Assembly: GCA_963714375.1 (NCBI GenBank)
Contig: CAVQOG010000003.1
Coordinates: forward strand, 62,001-126,000
Source of the DNA: UBA5794 sp963714375
GTDB lineage: Bacteria; Actinomycetota; Acidimicrobiia; Spongiisociales; UBA5794
DNA length: 64,000 bases
Reading direction: 5' to 3'
Position numbers and translations under genes: made by a program
The notes under the pieces: model-generated
Told to the model about the DNA's origin: nothing
Databases searched by the model: none
Seen by the model: only the letters and a program-made list of their open reading frames with translations
Part shown: in pieces, positions 34,141-41,991 of the stretch
Layout: each line of letters starts with the position of its first letter
How positions within the stretch are numbered: position 1 is the first letter of the stretch

Positions 34141-34290
34141 CTAGTGCTTTTCGGCTTTGGGGGTCACGACCCAGGTTGCAATTGCGACGAACAGCATCAC
34201 GGCGCCGAGCATTGCGTACGCGACCGTTGCGAGGTCGTCTCCTGGGGGATCAAGATGGTGCGCCTCAGTGGCGAGAATCAGTGCGTTCAT
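34141..34290 (-). CDS. 49-residue single-pass membrane protein
   Basis: A short gene: ATG 34290, stop 34141. The product has an acidic/His-containing N-terminus (ATEAHHLDPPGDDLA), one membrane helix (about 22-42) and a charged end (TPKAEKH). Hydrophobicity and codon use fit a real small protein, but there is no good ribosome site. It may be a subunit-like accessory; no family recognised. Confidence 0.5.
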   Translation of the reverse strand: MNALILATEAHHLDPPGDDLATVAYAMLGAVMLFVAIATWVVTPKAEKH

Positions 34291-34336
34291 GGGAGACAGA
34301 GTACCAAACGACGGGCCACTAGAACCAAGCCGGTGG

Positions 34337-35452
34337 CTACGGCATCGCGATGACTCTGGTGCCGACCGTTGCCCATTCAAACACGGCCGCGGCATCATCC
34401 CACAGTTGCCTGACGCAACCACCTGATCGATGGGTACCGAGCTGGGCAGGTGTTTGCATTGGCTTGTCACCGGGGCGGACGGGGATCGAATGGAACCCAT
34501 ACGGCCATTCGGCGCGTGCAAACCGAACCATGTGCTCCATCGTGATTCCGTCGTGAGGGGCATACGCGTAGCGCGACATCGAGTACACGCGGTAACGGCC
34601 AGCCGCCGGAATGCCGCGGCGACCAGACACCTGATGAGTCTTGTGGAGCTCACCGGTGTCGTCGATGAGCCAGACGCGCTGACCACTGTTGGAATAGATG
34701 ATCCTTCGGCCAGACCCCACGTCTGGGTACGGAAGCGTCGGCTTCTGCGGTGCCACCGTCCCGGTCTTCATGATGTACTCCCCCGATTCTGTCACCCGTA
34801 CTACGGCATGACCGCGGTGGATCTCGCCTGCTTCGATTCTCGACGAGACGGCTTGACCGGTTCCGGATGCAGGTTCTCTGCCGAGCACATCGGAATAGAG
34901 AACGGAAACCAATGCGTCGTCCGTGAGCACGCCGAAGCGGTCAACGAACTCTCGCGAATGCGTGAAAGCTTCCGCGATTGTGACAAGCGGTAGGCCGTTC
35001 CAATACCTGCCTGCCCAGTACTCGAGTTCGAGACTCGACGGCCTTCTGTCGAACAAGCCACAATAGAGACGGACAATCGAGTCAGAAACAGGTCGATCGG
35101 ACCGCTCGGGTCCTTCAAACACGGTCTGGTCCGATGTTGCGCGAAGAGCGTCGGAACCAGGAACAATGGTGTCACCGGTAGATACCTGCGCTGTTATCCA
35201 TAGGGCTGTTTCGCCAGGGAATCGAATCAGCGCAAGGGGGTTCTCCTCAGCATCGGGGTCGTCATAGTTGAAGGCGACATCCTCAGCAATCGCCCCCGTG
35301 GGCGTGAGAAACGCCCGTACCGCGTTGGCTCGTCCCCCACTTGAGGTACATGCCGATCCCTCGGTCTCGGACGCACCGGCGGGAACCGCAAGTCCAGCAA
35401 CGGCCACCGTGAGGGCAGCGAGAACAAGACCGGCGCGTTTGAACAGCAACAT
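34337..35452 (-). CDS. secreted DUF4214 plus L,D-transpeptidase-like protein
   Basis: A 371-residue exported protein. It has a signal peptide (about 1-28, ending AGASE), a middle region with a DUF4214-like repeat (LYCGLFDRRPSSLELEYWAGRYWNG-like, then SVLYSDVLGREP) and a C-terminal YkuD domain with the catalytic signature HRSGGCVR. YkuD enzymes cross-link or trim peptidoglycan stems through the cysteine. ATG 35452 (MLLFKR) is chosen because the signal starts there. DUF4214 with YkuD suggests a wall-attached surface function. Confidence 0.8.
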   Translation of the reverse strand: MLLFKRAGLVLAALTVAVAGLAVPAGASETEGSACTSSGGRANAVRAFLTPTGAIAEDVAFNYDDPDAEENPLALIRFPGETALWITAQVSTGDTIVPGSDALRATSDQTVFEGPERSDRPVSDSIVRLYCGLFDRRPSSLELEYWAGRYWNGLPLVTIAEAFTHSREFVDRFGVLTDDALVSVLYSDVLGREPASGTGQAVSSRIEAGEIHRGHAVVRVTESGEYIMKTGTVAPQKPTLPYPDVGSGRRIIYSNSGQRVWLIDDTGELHKTHQVSGRRGIPAAGRYRVYSMSRYAYAPHDGITMEHMVRFARAEWPYGFHSIPVRPGDKPMQTPAQLGTHRSGGCVRQLWDDAAAVFEWATVGTRVIAMP

Positions 35453-35480
35453 GGTTCGAGAGGGTAGCGGAGATCCGACC

Positions 35481-35584
35481 ACCAACCACCGACTTCCGAT
35501 TACCGATTACCGACTTCCGACTTCGAGAACCCGACAAGGCCGGGTTCCTTGGGACTTCTGACATCGGTCATCGGTCATCGGTCA
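35481..35584. repeat. composite element: CCGACTT heptads, hairpin, TCGGTCA heptads
   Basis: Six units at 35481-35522 (ACCGACT, TCCGATT, ACCGATT types), then the 7-bp stem GAACCCG / CGGGTTC (35527-35547), then GACTTCTGACA and three TCGGTCA units (35564-35584). The right end supplies the last codons of the gene at 35568-36011. Confidence 0.93.
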
Positions 35585-36011
35585 TCGGTGCTCGTCGTTT
35601 GACCTCTTCAGCAATCGCTTCATCGCTGTATTGGAGGAGCGTCGGGTCCCACGGTTTACCGACAATCGGCGTCCCCTCGGCCTCGGCAAGGAGTTCCACA
35701 ACCTGATCCCGCAACGTGCGAGCCCACGCTCGACCCTTCGCCGAGGCGATCGGCGTCGTCGTCGCATCACTGTTGACACGGATGATCGATGCCTCGATCT
35801 GAGGATTCGCTCGAGACCCACGCTCGCCATACAACAGGATGATCGAACCGATCGGCACATCTTGTATCCCGCCGGTTGCGATGAATTCGCCTTCGAATGC
35901 CCATCCCGTGGCGAGCGTGTCATCGACACCGGTCACGACCTTCGCCCAATTCTTCCGTCGCTCATCCCCAACCAAGGGCACATCGACTGGGACAAGAATC
36001 GGTTCATTCAT
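35568..36011 (-). CDS. hypothetical protein
   Basis: A 147-residue soluble protein with beta-rich pattern and no signal. ATG 36011 (MNEPILVPV) is preferred to one 16 codons upstream. Family not recognised. The last residues (MTDDR) are encoded by TCGGTCA heptads, so the native end was probably slightly different. Confidence 0.62.
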   Translation of the reverse strand: MNEPILVPVDVPLVGDERRKNWAKVVTGVDDTLATGWAFEGEFIATGGIQDVPIGSIILLYGERGSRANPQIEASIIRVNSDATTTPIASAKGRAWARTLRDQVVELLAEAEGTPIVGKPWDPTLLQYSDEAIAEEVKRRAPMTDDR

Positions 36012-36129
36012 GGAGAACACACTACCGGTGAGGTCGTGACGCCACCGATAACTAGTCAATTCTCGGCGTCGTCAACCATTCTCTTCTTCGTCACCGTCAA
36101 TGTCGATAGCCCTACCAGAGGTACTCCAC

Positions 36130-37164
36130 ATGACAACCGAGCGAACACAGACTCTCTATACCGCTGCAGCCATTGGCTGTGGCTTGTTGTTCATTCTCGG
36201 TGCCTTCGTATCGGCGAACGGGATGGCCACCAAGGGCATGTTCCTCACTCTTTTCATAGCTCTGGCATTCTGCGGAACGTACGTCATCGTTCTTGCGAGA
36301 CGCAGCACGATCGCGGCGAGACAGAACACAGAAATGACTCGTGCGAGTGCAGAGAGGACGCGGCGCGAAGCAAACCTCCACGCGCAGATGCGATACACAC
36401 TGCGTGATCCGATCGCAGCAATCGTCGGGGACGCCGATCGTCTCATGTCCTCCCCCAAGATGCACCTTGAGGAGCGGATGTCAATGCTTGCGATGATCCG
36501 GGCCAATGCGCGAGAGGTCGAGCAGGCCCTCGATCAACTTACCCGAACACCAATCGGACGAGGGATCACGATGCCACCTCTTACTTCAGTTGTGCTCCTC
36601 GACCAAGAGCTTGAGTCCATTGCAGCCGCCAGTCCGTCCTCCGCATGCTTCGACCTGGACATCACGGAAACACGAGCGTGGGGAGATCCGTCAAAGGTCC
36701 GCCAGATCCTGCGAACCCTCGTCAACATATCGACCCTTGACGAGGGTGAGCAGCTCACACTTCAGACAGCACAGCGAGGCACGTCTGCGACTGCGACAGT
36801 CTCTGGCAAAGGTGCGATCCTGCCATCGGCAGCCCACGCTGCGCTGTCTGAAGCTGTGGACCAACCCGATTCAGCCGACGGAACCGGCGCGGCCATGCGG
36901 ACAGCGATCGGGCTTGCCGAATCGATGGATGGAACGATCTCATTCGTGACGGCCTTCGGTGTCTCACACGTTGTGTTGACCCTTCCGGCACCAGAAAACA
37001 ACAGATATCTGATGCTTGGAGTCCAGCGTGCTGGACTCCACGGAATTCAAAGCACTCGAGTTCCCGACGCCCGACAACCAACGTTGGACGTCGGACAACG
37101 CAAGCCCTCCGGGTTGCTGTCGTCGAGCTCCCTTCGGCCCGCGTCACAAGCAATCGACCGATAG
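36130..37164 (+). CDS. degenerate membrane histidine-kinase-like protein
   Basis: A 344-residue protein with two N-terminal membrane helices (about 10-28 and 35-56) followed by a region laid out like a kinase dimerisation and ATPase domain. The expected H-box reads RYTLRDPIAAI, with tyrosine where the phospho-histidine should be. No DxGxG motif is seen, though WGDPSKVRQILRTLV resembles the N-box region. So it is likely a pseudokinase or sensor scaffold. ATG 36130 has GAGG upstream. The final 48 or so residues come from a repeat element and are not kinase-like. Confidence 0.68.
   Translation: MTTERTQTLYTAAAIGCGLLFILGAFVSANGMATKGMFLTLFIALAFCGTYVIVLARRSTIAARQNTEMTRASAERTRREANLHAQMRYTLRDPIAAIVGDADRLMSSPKMHLEERMSMLAMIRANAREVEQALDQLTRTPIGRGITMPPLTSVVLLDQELESIAAASPSSACFDLDITETRAWGDPSKVRQILRTLVNISTLDEGEQLTLQTAQRGTSATATVSGKGAILPSAAHAALSEAVDQPDSADGTGAAMRTAIGLAESMDGTISFVTAFGVSHVVLTLPAPENNRYLMLGVQRAGLHGIQSTRVPDARQPTLDVGQRKPSGLLSSSSLRPASQAIDR
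37018..37097. repeat. hairpin plus heptads inside a gene end
   Basis: A 10-bp stem GGAGTCCAGC / GCTGGACTCC at 37018-37039 is the same type as at 26900. After it come five heptads at 37063-37097 (CCCGACG, CCCGACA, ACCAACG, TTGGACG, TCGGACA). All of it is translated as the tail of the kinase-like gene. Confidence 0.9.
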
Positions 37165-37259
37165 TTCGTAGCGTTCGGTGACGCACCCGCGGATGGGTGG
37201 AGCCGCATTCAAGTGGTCATCGCGCAACACGGGTAGCCAACAAACAGTACGCTCGCCGG

Positions 37260-38594
37260 ATGTATGACCACATAAAGGCTGCTGTCGCAGCCGACTTCCC
37301 CCGTACCCGATCCGAGCTCGATGCAATGGTCCGAATCCCTTCGGTTAGTGCCCCTGATTTCGACTCCAGCGAGGTTCGAAGGTCAGCCAGTTTTGTGGCT
37401 GAACTCCTCACCGAGTCTGGCCTTGAGGACGTCAGACTGCTCGAACTTGAGGGTGCACATCCCGCTGTCTATGGCATCAAGCACGGTCCCGAGGGTGCGC
37501 CAACGGTTCTGCTGTATGCCCACCACGATGTGCAGCCACCCGGTTCTGCGGAAATCTGGGATACGAATCCGTTTGAACCGACCGAACTCGATGGAAGGCT
37601 GTACGGGCGAGGAACCGCCGATGACAAGTGCGGCATTGCCATCCACCTATCGACAATCCGGGTGCTCGCTGATTCGCTTCCCGTCACCGTCAAGGTTTTC
37701 ATCGAAGGGGAGGAGGAGATCGGCTCTGAACACCTCACCGACTTCCTCGATGCCTATGCATACCTCCTTTCCTCAGACGCGATCGTCATCGCCGATGCTG
37801 GGAACTGGCGTGTTGGTGTCCCTGCGCTCGCCACGTCGCTTCGAGGACTCGTCGACTGTGTCGTGAACGTGCGCACACTCAAGCATGGTGTCCATTCGGG
37901 TTCGTTCGGAGGTATCTACCCCGATGCAATCACCGCGCTTGTCCAAACCCTCTCAACACTCCACACCCCCGATGGATCGGTTGCTGTTGAAGGTCTGATG
38001 TCACGCGACGCCGATCCCCTCGACTTCACCATCGAAGAGGCAAACGAACAGATGCTCCCCGTCGCTGGGCTCGAACAGATCGGCTCAGGTTCGCTCACGT
38101 CACGAACATGGATGCAGCCTTCCATCTCGATCCTCGCCATCGACGCAGTGCCGATCGCCGAGGCAATCAACCAGCTCGTACCCGAGGCGAGCGCAAAGGT
38201 GAGCATGCGCATTCCTCCGGGACAGGGTGCAGACGCTGCGCTGGATGCGCTGACGGCCCATCTCGTGGGAAGTGCACCGTGGGGTGCAGAGATCACAGTG
38301 AGCGCAGGATCGACCGGCAGCGCGTTCGAGCTCGATACTTCGGGAAAGGCGTACGACGCATACCGAACGGGAATGCGGATCGGCTACGGAACCGATCCCC
38401 TGGAGATCGGGGTTGGGGGATCGATCCCATTCGTCGCTGCGTTCGCTGAACGGTTCCCCGTTGCTTCCATCCTTCTGGTGGGGGCTTCCGATCCGATGAG
38501 CCGCTATCACGGACCGAACGAGAGTTTGGAACTCGCAGATCTCCGGAACGCCATCGTCGCACAGGCAATTGCACTGACAGAATTGGCCTCGTAG
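37260..38594 (+). CDS. M20-family dipeptidase
   Basis: A 444-residue di-zinc peptidase (M20; CNDP / PepV-like dipeptidases). Metal and catalytic pattern: YAHHDVQPPG (His and Asp), GRGTADDKCG (bridging Asp), EGEEEIGSEH (catalytic Glu pair) and the C-terminal SRYHGPNESL (His). ATG 37260 is used since similarity begins a few residues later. It hydrolyses dipeptides or related amides in the cytoplasm. Confidence 0.93.
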   Translation: MYDHIKAAVAADFPRTRSELDAMVRIPSVSAPDFDSSEVRRSASFVAELLTESGLEDVRLLELEGAHPAVYGIKHGPEGAPTVLLYAHHDVQPPGSAEIWDTNPFEPTELDGRLYGRGTADDKCGIAIHLSTIRVLADSLPVTVKVFIEGEEEIGSEHLTDFLDAYAYLLSSDAIVIADAGNWRVGVPALATSLRGLVDCVVNVRTLKHGVHSGSFGGIYPDAITALVQTLSTLHTPDGSVAVEGLMSRDADPLDFTIEEANEQMLPVAGLEQIGSGSLTSRTWMQPSISILAIDAVPIAEAINQLVPEASAKVSMRIPPGQGADAALDALTAHLVGSAPWGAEITVSAGSTGSAFELDTSGKAYDAYRTGMRIGYGTDPLEIGVGGSIPFVAAFAERFPVASILLVGASDPMSRYHGPNESLELADLRNAIVAQAIALTELAS

Positions 38595-38666
38595 TCGGCG
38601 GAGGGCCCGCACCCGCCAAACCTACCGCCAACGCTACTGAGTGGATCCGAGCGATACCCTGACACG

Positions 38667-39680
38667 ATGCGTCGCTCCACCATCGCGCTGATCCTCATTG
38701 CCGTCATTGCCGTCGCTGTCGTCGTCTTTGTGCGCATCAACGATGACACCCCAGGACTCACTCAAGCAACGACATCAATTCCAACGATCACATCCGTTGG
38801 TGGGACGACCACATCGCCTCCCGAGGCTGCATCGACCACAACGACGGTCGCTCCGGGCCTGATCGTGCCAAATGGTTCGACGGTGTGCGACCTCTATGGC
38901 GAATGGGCTCCAACCGGCACGATCACCAGCAGCGAGCTGGTGGAGGCTTCGGGGCTCGCGGTGAGTCGGACGACCGATGATGTGCTGTGGTCGCACAACG
39001 ATTCGGGGGACGGACCACGCCTCTATGCCTTCCGCCGGGACGGTACTGACCTCGGCGTATTCGAGGTGCCAGAAGGCTTCGCCTTCGACTGGGAGGACAT
39101 GTCTGCAGGACCGGACGAAAACGGTGATGGCCACTATCTCTATGTCGGAGACATCGGAGACAACTTCGACATCCGAGGCGGCGTGATCGCCCTCCACCGC
39201 GTCGAGGATCTCGATCCAACGACGATGACGGATCGGTTTCCACGCTCTGATCCCATCGCATTCGAGTATCCAGATGGCACCCACGATTCGGAGGCTTTCT
39301 TCATCGACCCGATCGACCCAGCGGTGTACGTGATCACAAAGGCAAAAGAAGAGGCCCATGTGTTTCGCGGATCTCTCGCGGTTGACGGTGAACGCTCCAG
39401 ACTCGAACTCGTCGCGACGCTTCATCTTGGTGCCGAGGTGTCGGGCGCTGACATGAGCTTCGACGGGTCCGTGATCGCCTTTCGGGGATACCGAACCGTG
39501 TGGATGTGGACCCGAGCGACGGGGCAGTCTGTAGCCGAAGCCCTTGGTGTCGAACCCTGCGAGGGTCCGAGTCCTGAGGAACGCCAGGGTGAATCGATCG
39601 CGTTTGACGCAACCTATTCGTATTGGACACTCAGCGAAGGAACGGCAAAAGAGATTCACACCGTCCCGTTCGGTGGCTAG
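38667..39680 (+). CDS. membrane-anchored beta-propeller-like protein
   Basis: A 337-residue protein with an N-terminal helix (about 5-22), a Thr/Ser linker (to about 70) and a beta-rich body. The body has repeated short segments such as GLAVSRTTDDVLWSHNDSGD, FDWEDMSAGP and YVGDIGDN, the style of extracellular propeller proteins. Family not firmly identified. The stop overlaps convergent trmH by 4 bp. Confidence 0.68.
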   Translation: MRRSTIALILIAVIAVAVVVFVRINDDTPGLTQATTSIPTITSVGGTTTSPPEAASTTTTVAPGLIVPNGSTVCDLYGEWAPTGTITSSELVEASGLAVSRTTDDVLWSHNDSGDGPRLYAFRRDGTDLGVFEVPEGFAFDWEDMSAGPDENGDGHYLYVGDIGDNFDIRGGVIALHRVEDLDPTTMTDRFPRSDPIAFEYPDGTHDSEAFFIDPIDPAVYVITKAKEEAHVFRGSLAVDGERSRLELVATLHLGAEVSGADMSFDGSVIAFRGYRTVWMWTRATGQSVAEALGVEPCEGPSPEERQGESIAFDATYSYWTLSEGTAKEIHTVPFGG

Positions 39681-40435
39681 CCCTTCCCCAGTTCGTGCTC
39701 AACGATGGCTCGACCATTCGGCACAGACTTGGCGTACCAGACGGCGCGAATTCGAGCTCTCGCGTCAGCCGAAAGATCGCCATGGTGCCCAAGCTTGTGT
39801 TCTCTCTGCCGAACAACCTCATACAGGACAAGGGCTGCGGCAACCGAGATGTTGAAGCTCTCCGTGAACCCTCCCATCGGAATTGTGACGATCTCATCAG
39901 CAGACGACCGTGAGTGCTCGCTGAGCCCCTCGAGCTCATTCCCGAACACTATTGCTGATCGACCGGAGAGGTCTGTCTCCCAAACCGGTGATGCGTCGTC
40001 GGCCACGTCGGCGGCGATAACCCGATACCCGCCGTTTCGAAGAGCCTCGTAGCAGTCATCGGAACCCGTCCAGCGGTAGCGGTCAATCCACTTATCTGCC
40101 CCCTGGGTGGTCCGTTTCGATCGCTTGTAGGTTCCTGCGGTGTCGATCGAATGAATCCGTTGGATTCCAAAACCGTCCGCCGTCCGCATGACCGCTGACA
40201 CATTGCCGAGATCAACCATGCCTTCGACCACGACAGCGACGTTTTCGGTTCGACGGTCGAGCACCGATTCGATGGTCGCTCGTCGCTGCTCCGAAATGTG
40301 AGGAGTCAGTACAGCCGTGAGGTATTCGGGGGTCACCGACCGGCTTCGATACGTGAACCATGTTGGATCATCGGTACGCGTGGCAGCGACGAGGTTCCGC
40401 ATCTCTGCAGGTGTCGCCGTCTTCGTCTCACGCAT
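39677..40435 (-). CDS. TrmH-family (SpoU) RNA 2'-O-methyltransferase
   Basis: A 252-residue SPOUT methyltransferase. Motif 1 NVSAVMRTADGFG, motif 2 IVFGNELEGLS and motif 3 IPMGGFTESFNISVAAAL form the SAM-binding trefoil knot. Length and the N-terminal helical extension suit TrmH, which makes 2'-O-methyl-G18 in tRNA. An rRNA target is possible. Confidence 0.88.
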   Translation of the reverse strand: MRETKTATPAEMRNLVAATRTDDPTWFTYRSRSVTPEYLTAVLTPHISEQRRATIESVLDRRTENVAVVVEGMVDLGNVSAVMRTADGFGIQRIHSIDTAGTYKRSKRTTQGADKWIDRYRWTGSDDCYEALRNGGYRVIAADVADDASPVWETDLSGRSAIVFGNELEGLSEHSRSSADEIVTIPMGGFTESFNISVAAALVLYEVVRQREHKLGHHGDLSADARARIRAVWYAKSVPNGRAIVEHELGKG

Positions 40436-40446
40436 TGAAAAGAGCC

Positions 40447-40488
40447 TTCAGCTCACAGCTTTCACTGACTTCTGACTTCGGTCATCGG
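40447..40488. repeat. six-unit mixed heptad array linking unit types
   Basis: TTCAGCT, CACAGCT, TTCACTG, ACTTCTG, ACTTCGG, TCATCGG in unbroken register. One array passes from the AGCTGAA type through the CAGAAGT type to the TCGGTCA type (all on the complementary strand). It lies between the 3' end of the DsbA-like gene and the start of trmH. Confidence 0.94.
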
Positions 40489-40492
40489 TTGT

Positions 40493-41080
40493 CTATCGCT
40501 CCACTCGGGTCCGCTTGAATTCGTTCACGTTCGTCCACGAAAGCATGTCGAGGACTCGGTCGAGGTCTGGCAACTGATGACGCTCCATGAATCGTACGAA
40601 TACTGCCTCACCGTCGGCGATGAAGGTCGGGACTCCGAACACCGCATGGGTGTCGACCAGGTCCGTGTGTTCGGCGGCAAGGGTCTTGGCTGGAACGCCA
40701 GACGACACCTGTTCGGCGATCTCAGCAGCGTCAAGGCCGACAGACTCCGCAACCTGCGACAGAACGGAAGCGTCTCCGATCTCAAGCAAGTCGTCGTGCT
40801 TGGCGTTGTATACCGCAACATGAAATGCTCGAAATGAATCCTGAAAGCCATCACGAACAGCAAGGGACCACAGCAAAGCCCGCACACCCCTTGGGAGGTC
40901 GCCGGCAGGATCGTGTTCCCACACAGGCTGGTCCCCGGCGTCAAGGTGGTTTTGTGAAAGCGAGAATGGGCGAAAAGTCACGTCGTAGTCGGTGCCATTG
41001 TCAAGTGCCTCAACGACCGTCTCGTTTCCGATCCGAGCGAACGGACAGAGGTAGTCGTATGTGATTGCAAAACTGGTCAT
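40493..41080 (-). CDS. DsbA-family thioredoxin-fold oxidoreductase
   Basis: A 195-residue DSBA-domain protein (FrnE / HCCA-isomerase group). The active-site position reads YLCPFARIG, with a single cysteine rather than CxxC, so it is more likely a glutathione/mycothiol-linked isomerase-type or monothiol enzyme. The cis-proline region is FGVPTFIADGEAVF. ATG 41080 has a strong GGAGG. No signal peptide: cytoplasmic. Confidence 0.83.
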   Translation of the reverse strand: MTSFAITYDYLCPFARIGNETVVEALDNGTDYDVTFRPFSLSQNHLDAGDQPVWEHDPAGDLPRGVRALLWSLAVRDGFQDSFRAFHVAVYNAKHDDLLEIGDASVLSQVAESVGLDAAEIAEQVSSGVPAKTLAAEHTDLVDTHAVFGVPTFIADGEAVFVRFMERHQLPDLDRVLDMLSWTNVNEFKRTRVER

Positions 41081-41134
41081 TGGTCCTCCATTGCTGCCCA
41101 AACGATAGGGCCCTCAGATTTCACGGGACCGGCC

Positions 41135-41851
41135 TCAGGCTGTGTCTGCCACAAGCGCATCGAGAGCGACGAGAACCATGTCGTCGAAGGACCGTTCACG
41201 CTCTTCGGATGTCGTCTCCTCGGCGGTTATGAGATGATCCGAGACCGTGAGGACCGCAAGCGCTCGCACACCTTCCTCAGCTGCGATGCCGTACAGGCCC
41301 GCCGTCTCCATCTCGACAGCAAGGACCTTCATACGCTGCCATGTCGCAAGCGCATCGGCTACCGGGTTGTAGAAGCTGTCTGAGGTGTGGACGTTCCCGA
41401 CGTGTGCGACCTGTCCCCTCGCCGCTGCCGCATCAACGGCTGCCGAAAGAAGCCCAAAGTCCGCAGTCGCCGCATAGTCCCAGCCCGAGTATCGGGCACG
41501 GTTGACACCCGAGTCAGTTCCCGCTCCGATTGCGAGAATGATCTCGCGCATTCCGACATCGGTCGAGATCCCCCCGCAGGATCCAACACGAACAAGACGC
41601 TTGGCGCCAAATGTGCGGATGAGTTCGGTGATATAGATCGAAGCGGACGGCACTCCCATGCCGGTTCCCATGACAGACACGGGCATTCCGCTGTAGGTCC
41701 CCGTGAATCCAAGCATGTTGCGCACCGCCGTCACCTCGGCTGCACTGTCGAGGAAGGTATCTGCGATGTATTTGGCTCGGAGGGGGTCTCCCGGAAGAAG
41801 CACGGCCTCTGCAAAGGCACCGCCACCGGCCGAGATGTGTGGAGTTGGCAT
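41135..41851 (-). CDS. deoD: purine-nucleoside phosphorylase, DeoD type
   Basis: A 238-residue hexameric-type PNP, normal length. Signatures: LLPGDPLRAKYIA, GTGMGVPSASIY (phosphate site), RVGSCGG, VEMETAGLY and the catalytic Asp in TVSDHLI. It splits purine nucleosides with phosphate to base and ribose-1-phosphate, fitting the nucleoside importer and purine-base deaminase at 20.7-26.9 kb. Confidence 0.95.
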   Translation of the reverse strand: MPTPHISAGGGAFAEAVLLPGDPLRAKYIADTFLDSAAEVTAVRNMLGFTGTYSGMPVSVMGTGMGVPSASIYITELIRTFGAKRLVRVGSCGGISTDVGMREIILAIGAGTDSGVNRARYSGWDYAATADFGLLSAAVDAAAARGQVAHVGNVHTSDSFYNPVADALATWQRMKVLAVEMETAGLYGIAAEEGVRALAVLTVSDHLITAEETTSEERERSFDDMVLVALDALVADTA

Positions 41852-41889
41852 TGGGTTCCTCTTCGGGTCGGGATCGAAGAGTACCTATT

Positions 41890-41917
41890 ACAGAAGTCAG
41901 AAGTTAAGCGTCGGGAG
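41890..41917. repeat. short heptanucleotide array (4 units)
   Basis: ACAGAAG, TCAGAAG, TTAAGCG, TCGGGAG in register, upstream of the Rex-type operator and 39 bp from the deoD start. Confidence 0.85.
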
Positions 41918-41930
41918 TCGATCTATCACC

Positions 41931-41959
41931 TTGTGAATAGTTTCACAATGTGGTATCCT
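41931..41959 (+). promoter_or_regulatory. Rex-type operator overlapping a sigma-70 promoter
   Basis: A perfect inverted repeat TTGTGAA-TAGT-TTCACAA (41931-41948) equals the known Rex operator consensus TTGTGAANNNNTTCACAA. It covers a -35 box TTGTGA (41931-41936). A TATCCT -10 box (41954-41959) follows after exactly 17 bp, and the start codon of the flavoprotein gene is 32 bp beyond. Rex represses when NADH is low and releases DNA when the NADH/NAD+ ratio rises, so this operon should turn on under electron-acceptor limitation. Confidence 0.85.
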
Positions 41960-41991
41960 GCGGGTGTCGCTTCATTCGGGAAGGATCAACG

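Noticed and set aside
33774..34322. A 182-codon plus-strand open frame in the 450-bp intergenic stretch
   Set aside because: It runs through heptad arrays and hairpins, has mixed codon use and no recognisable domain.
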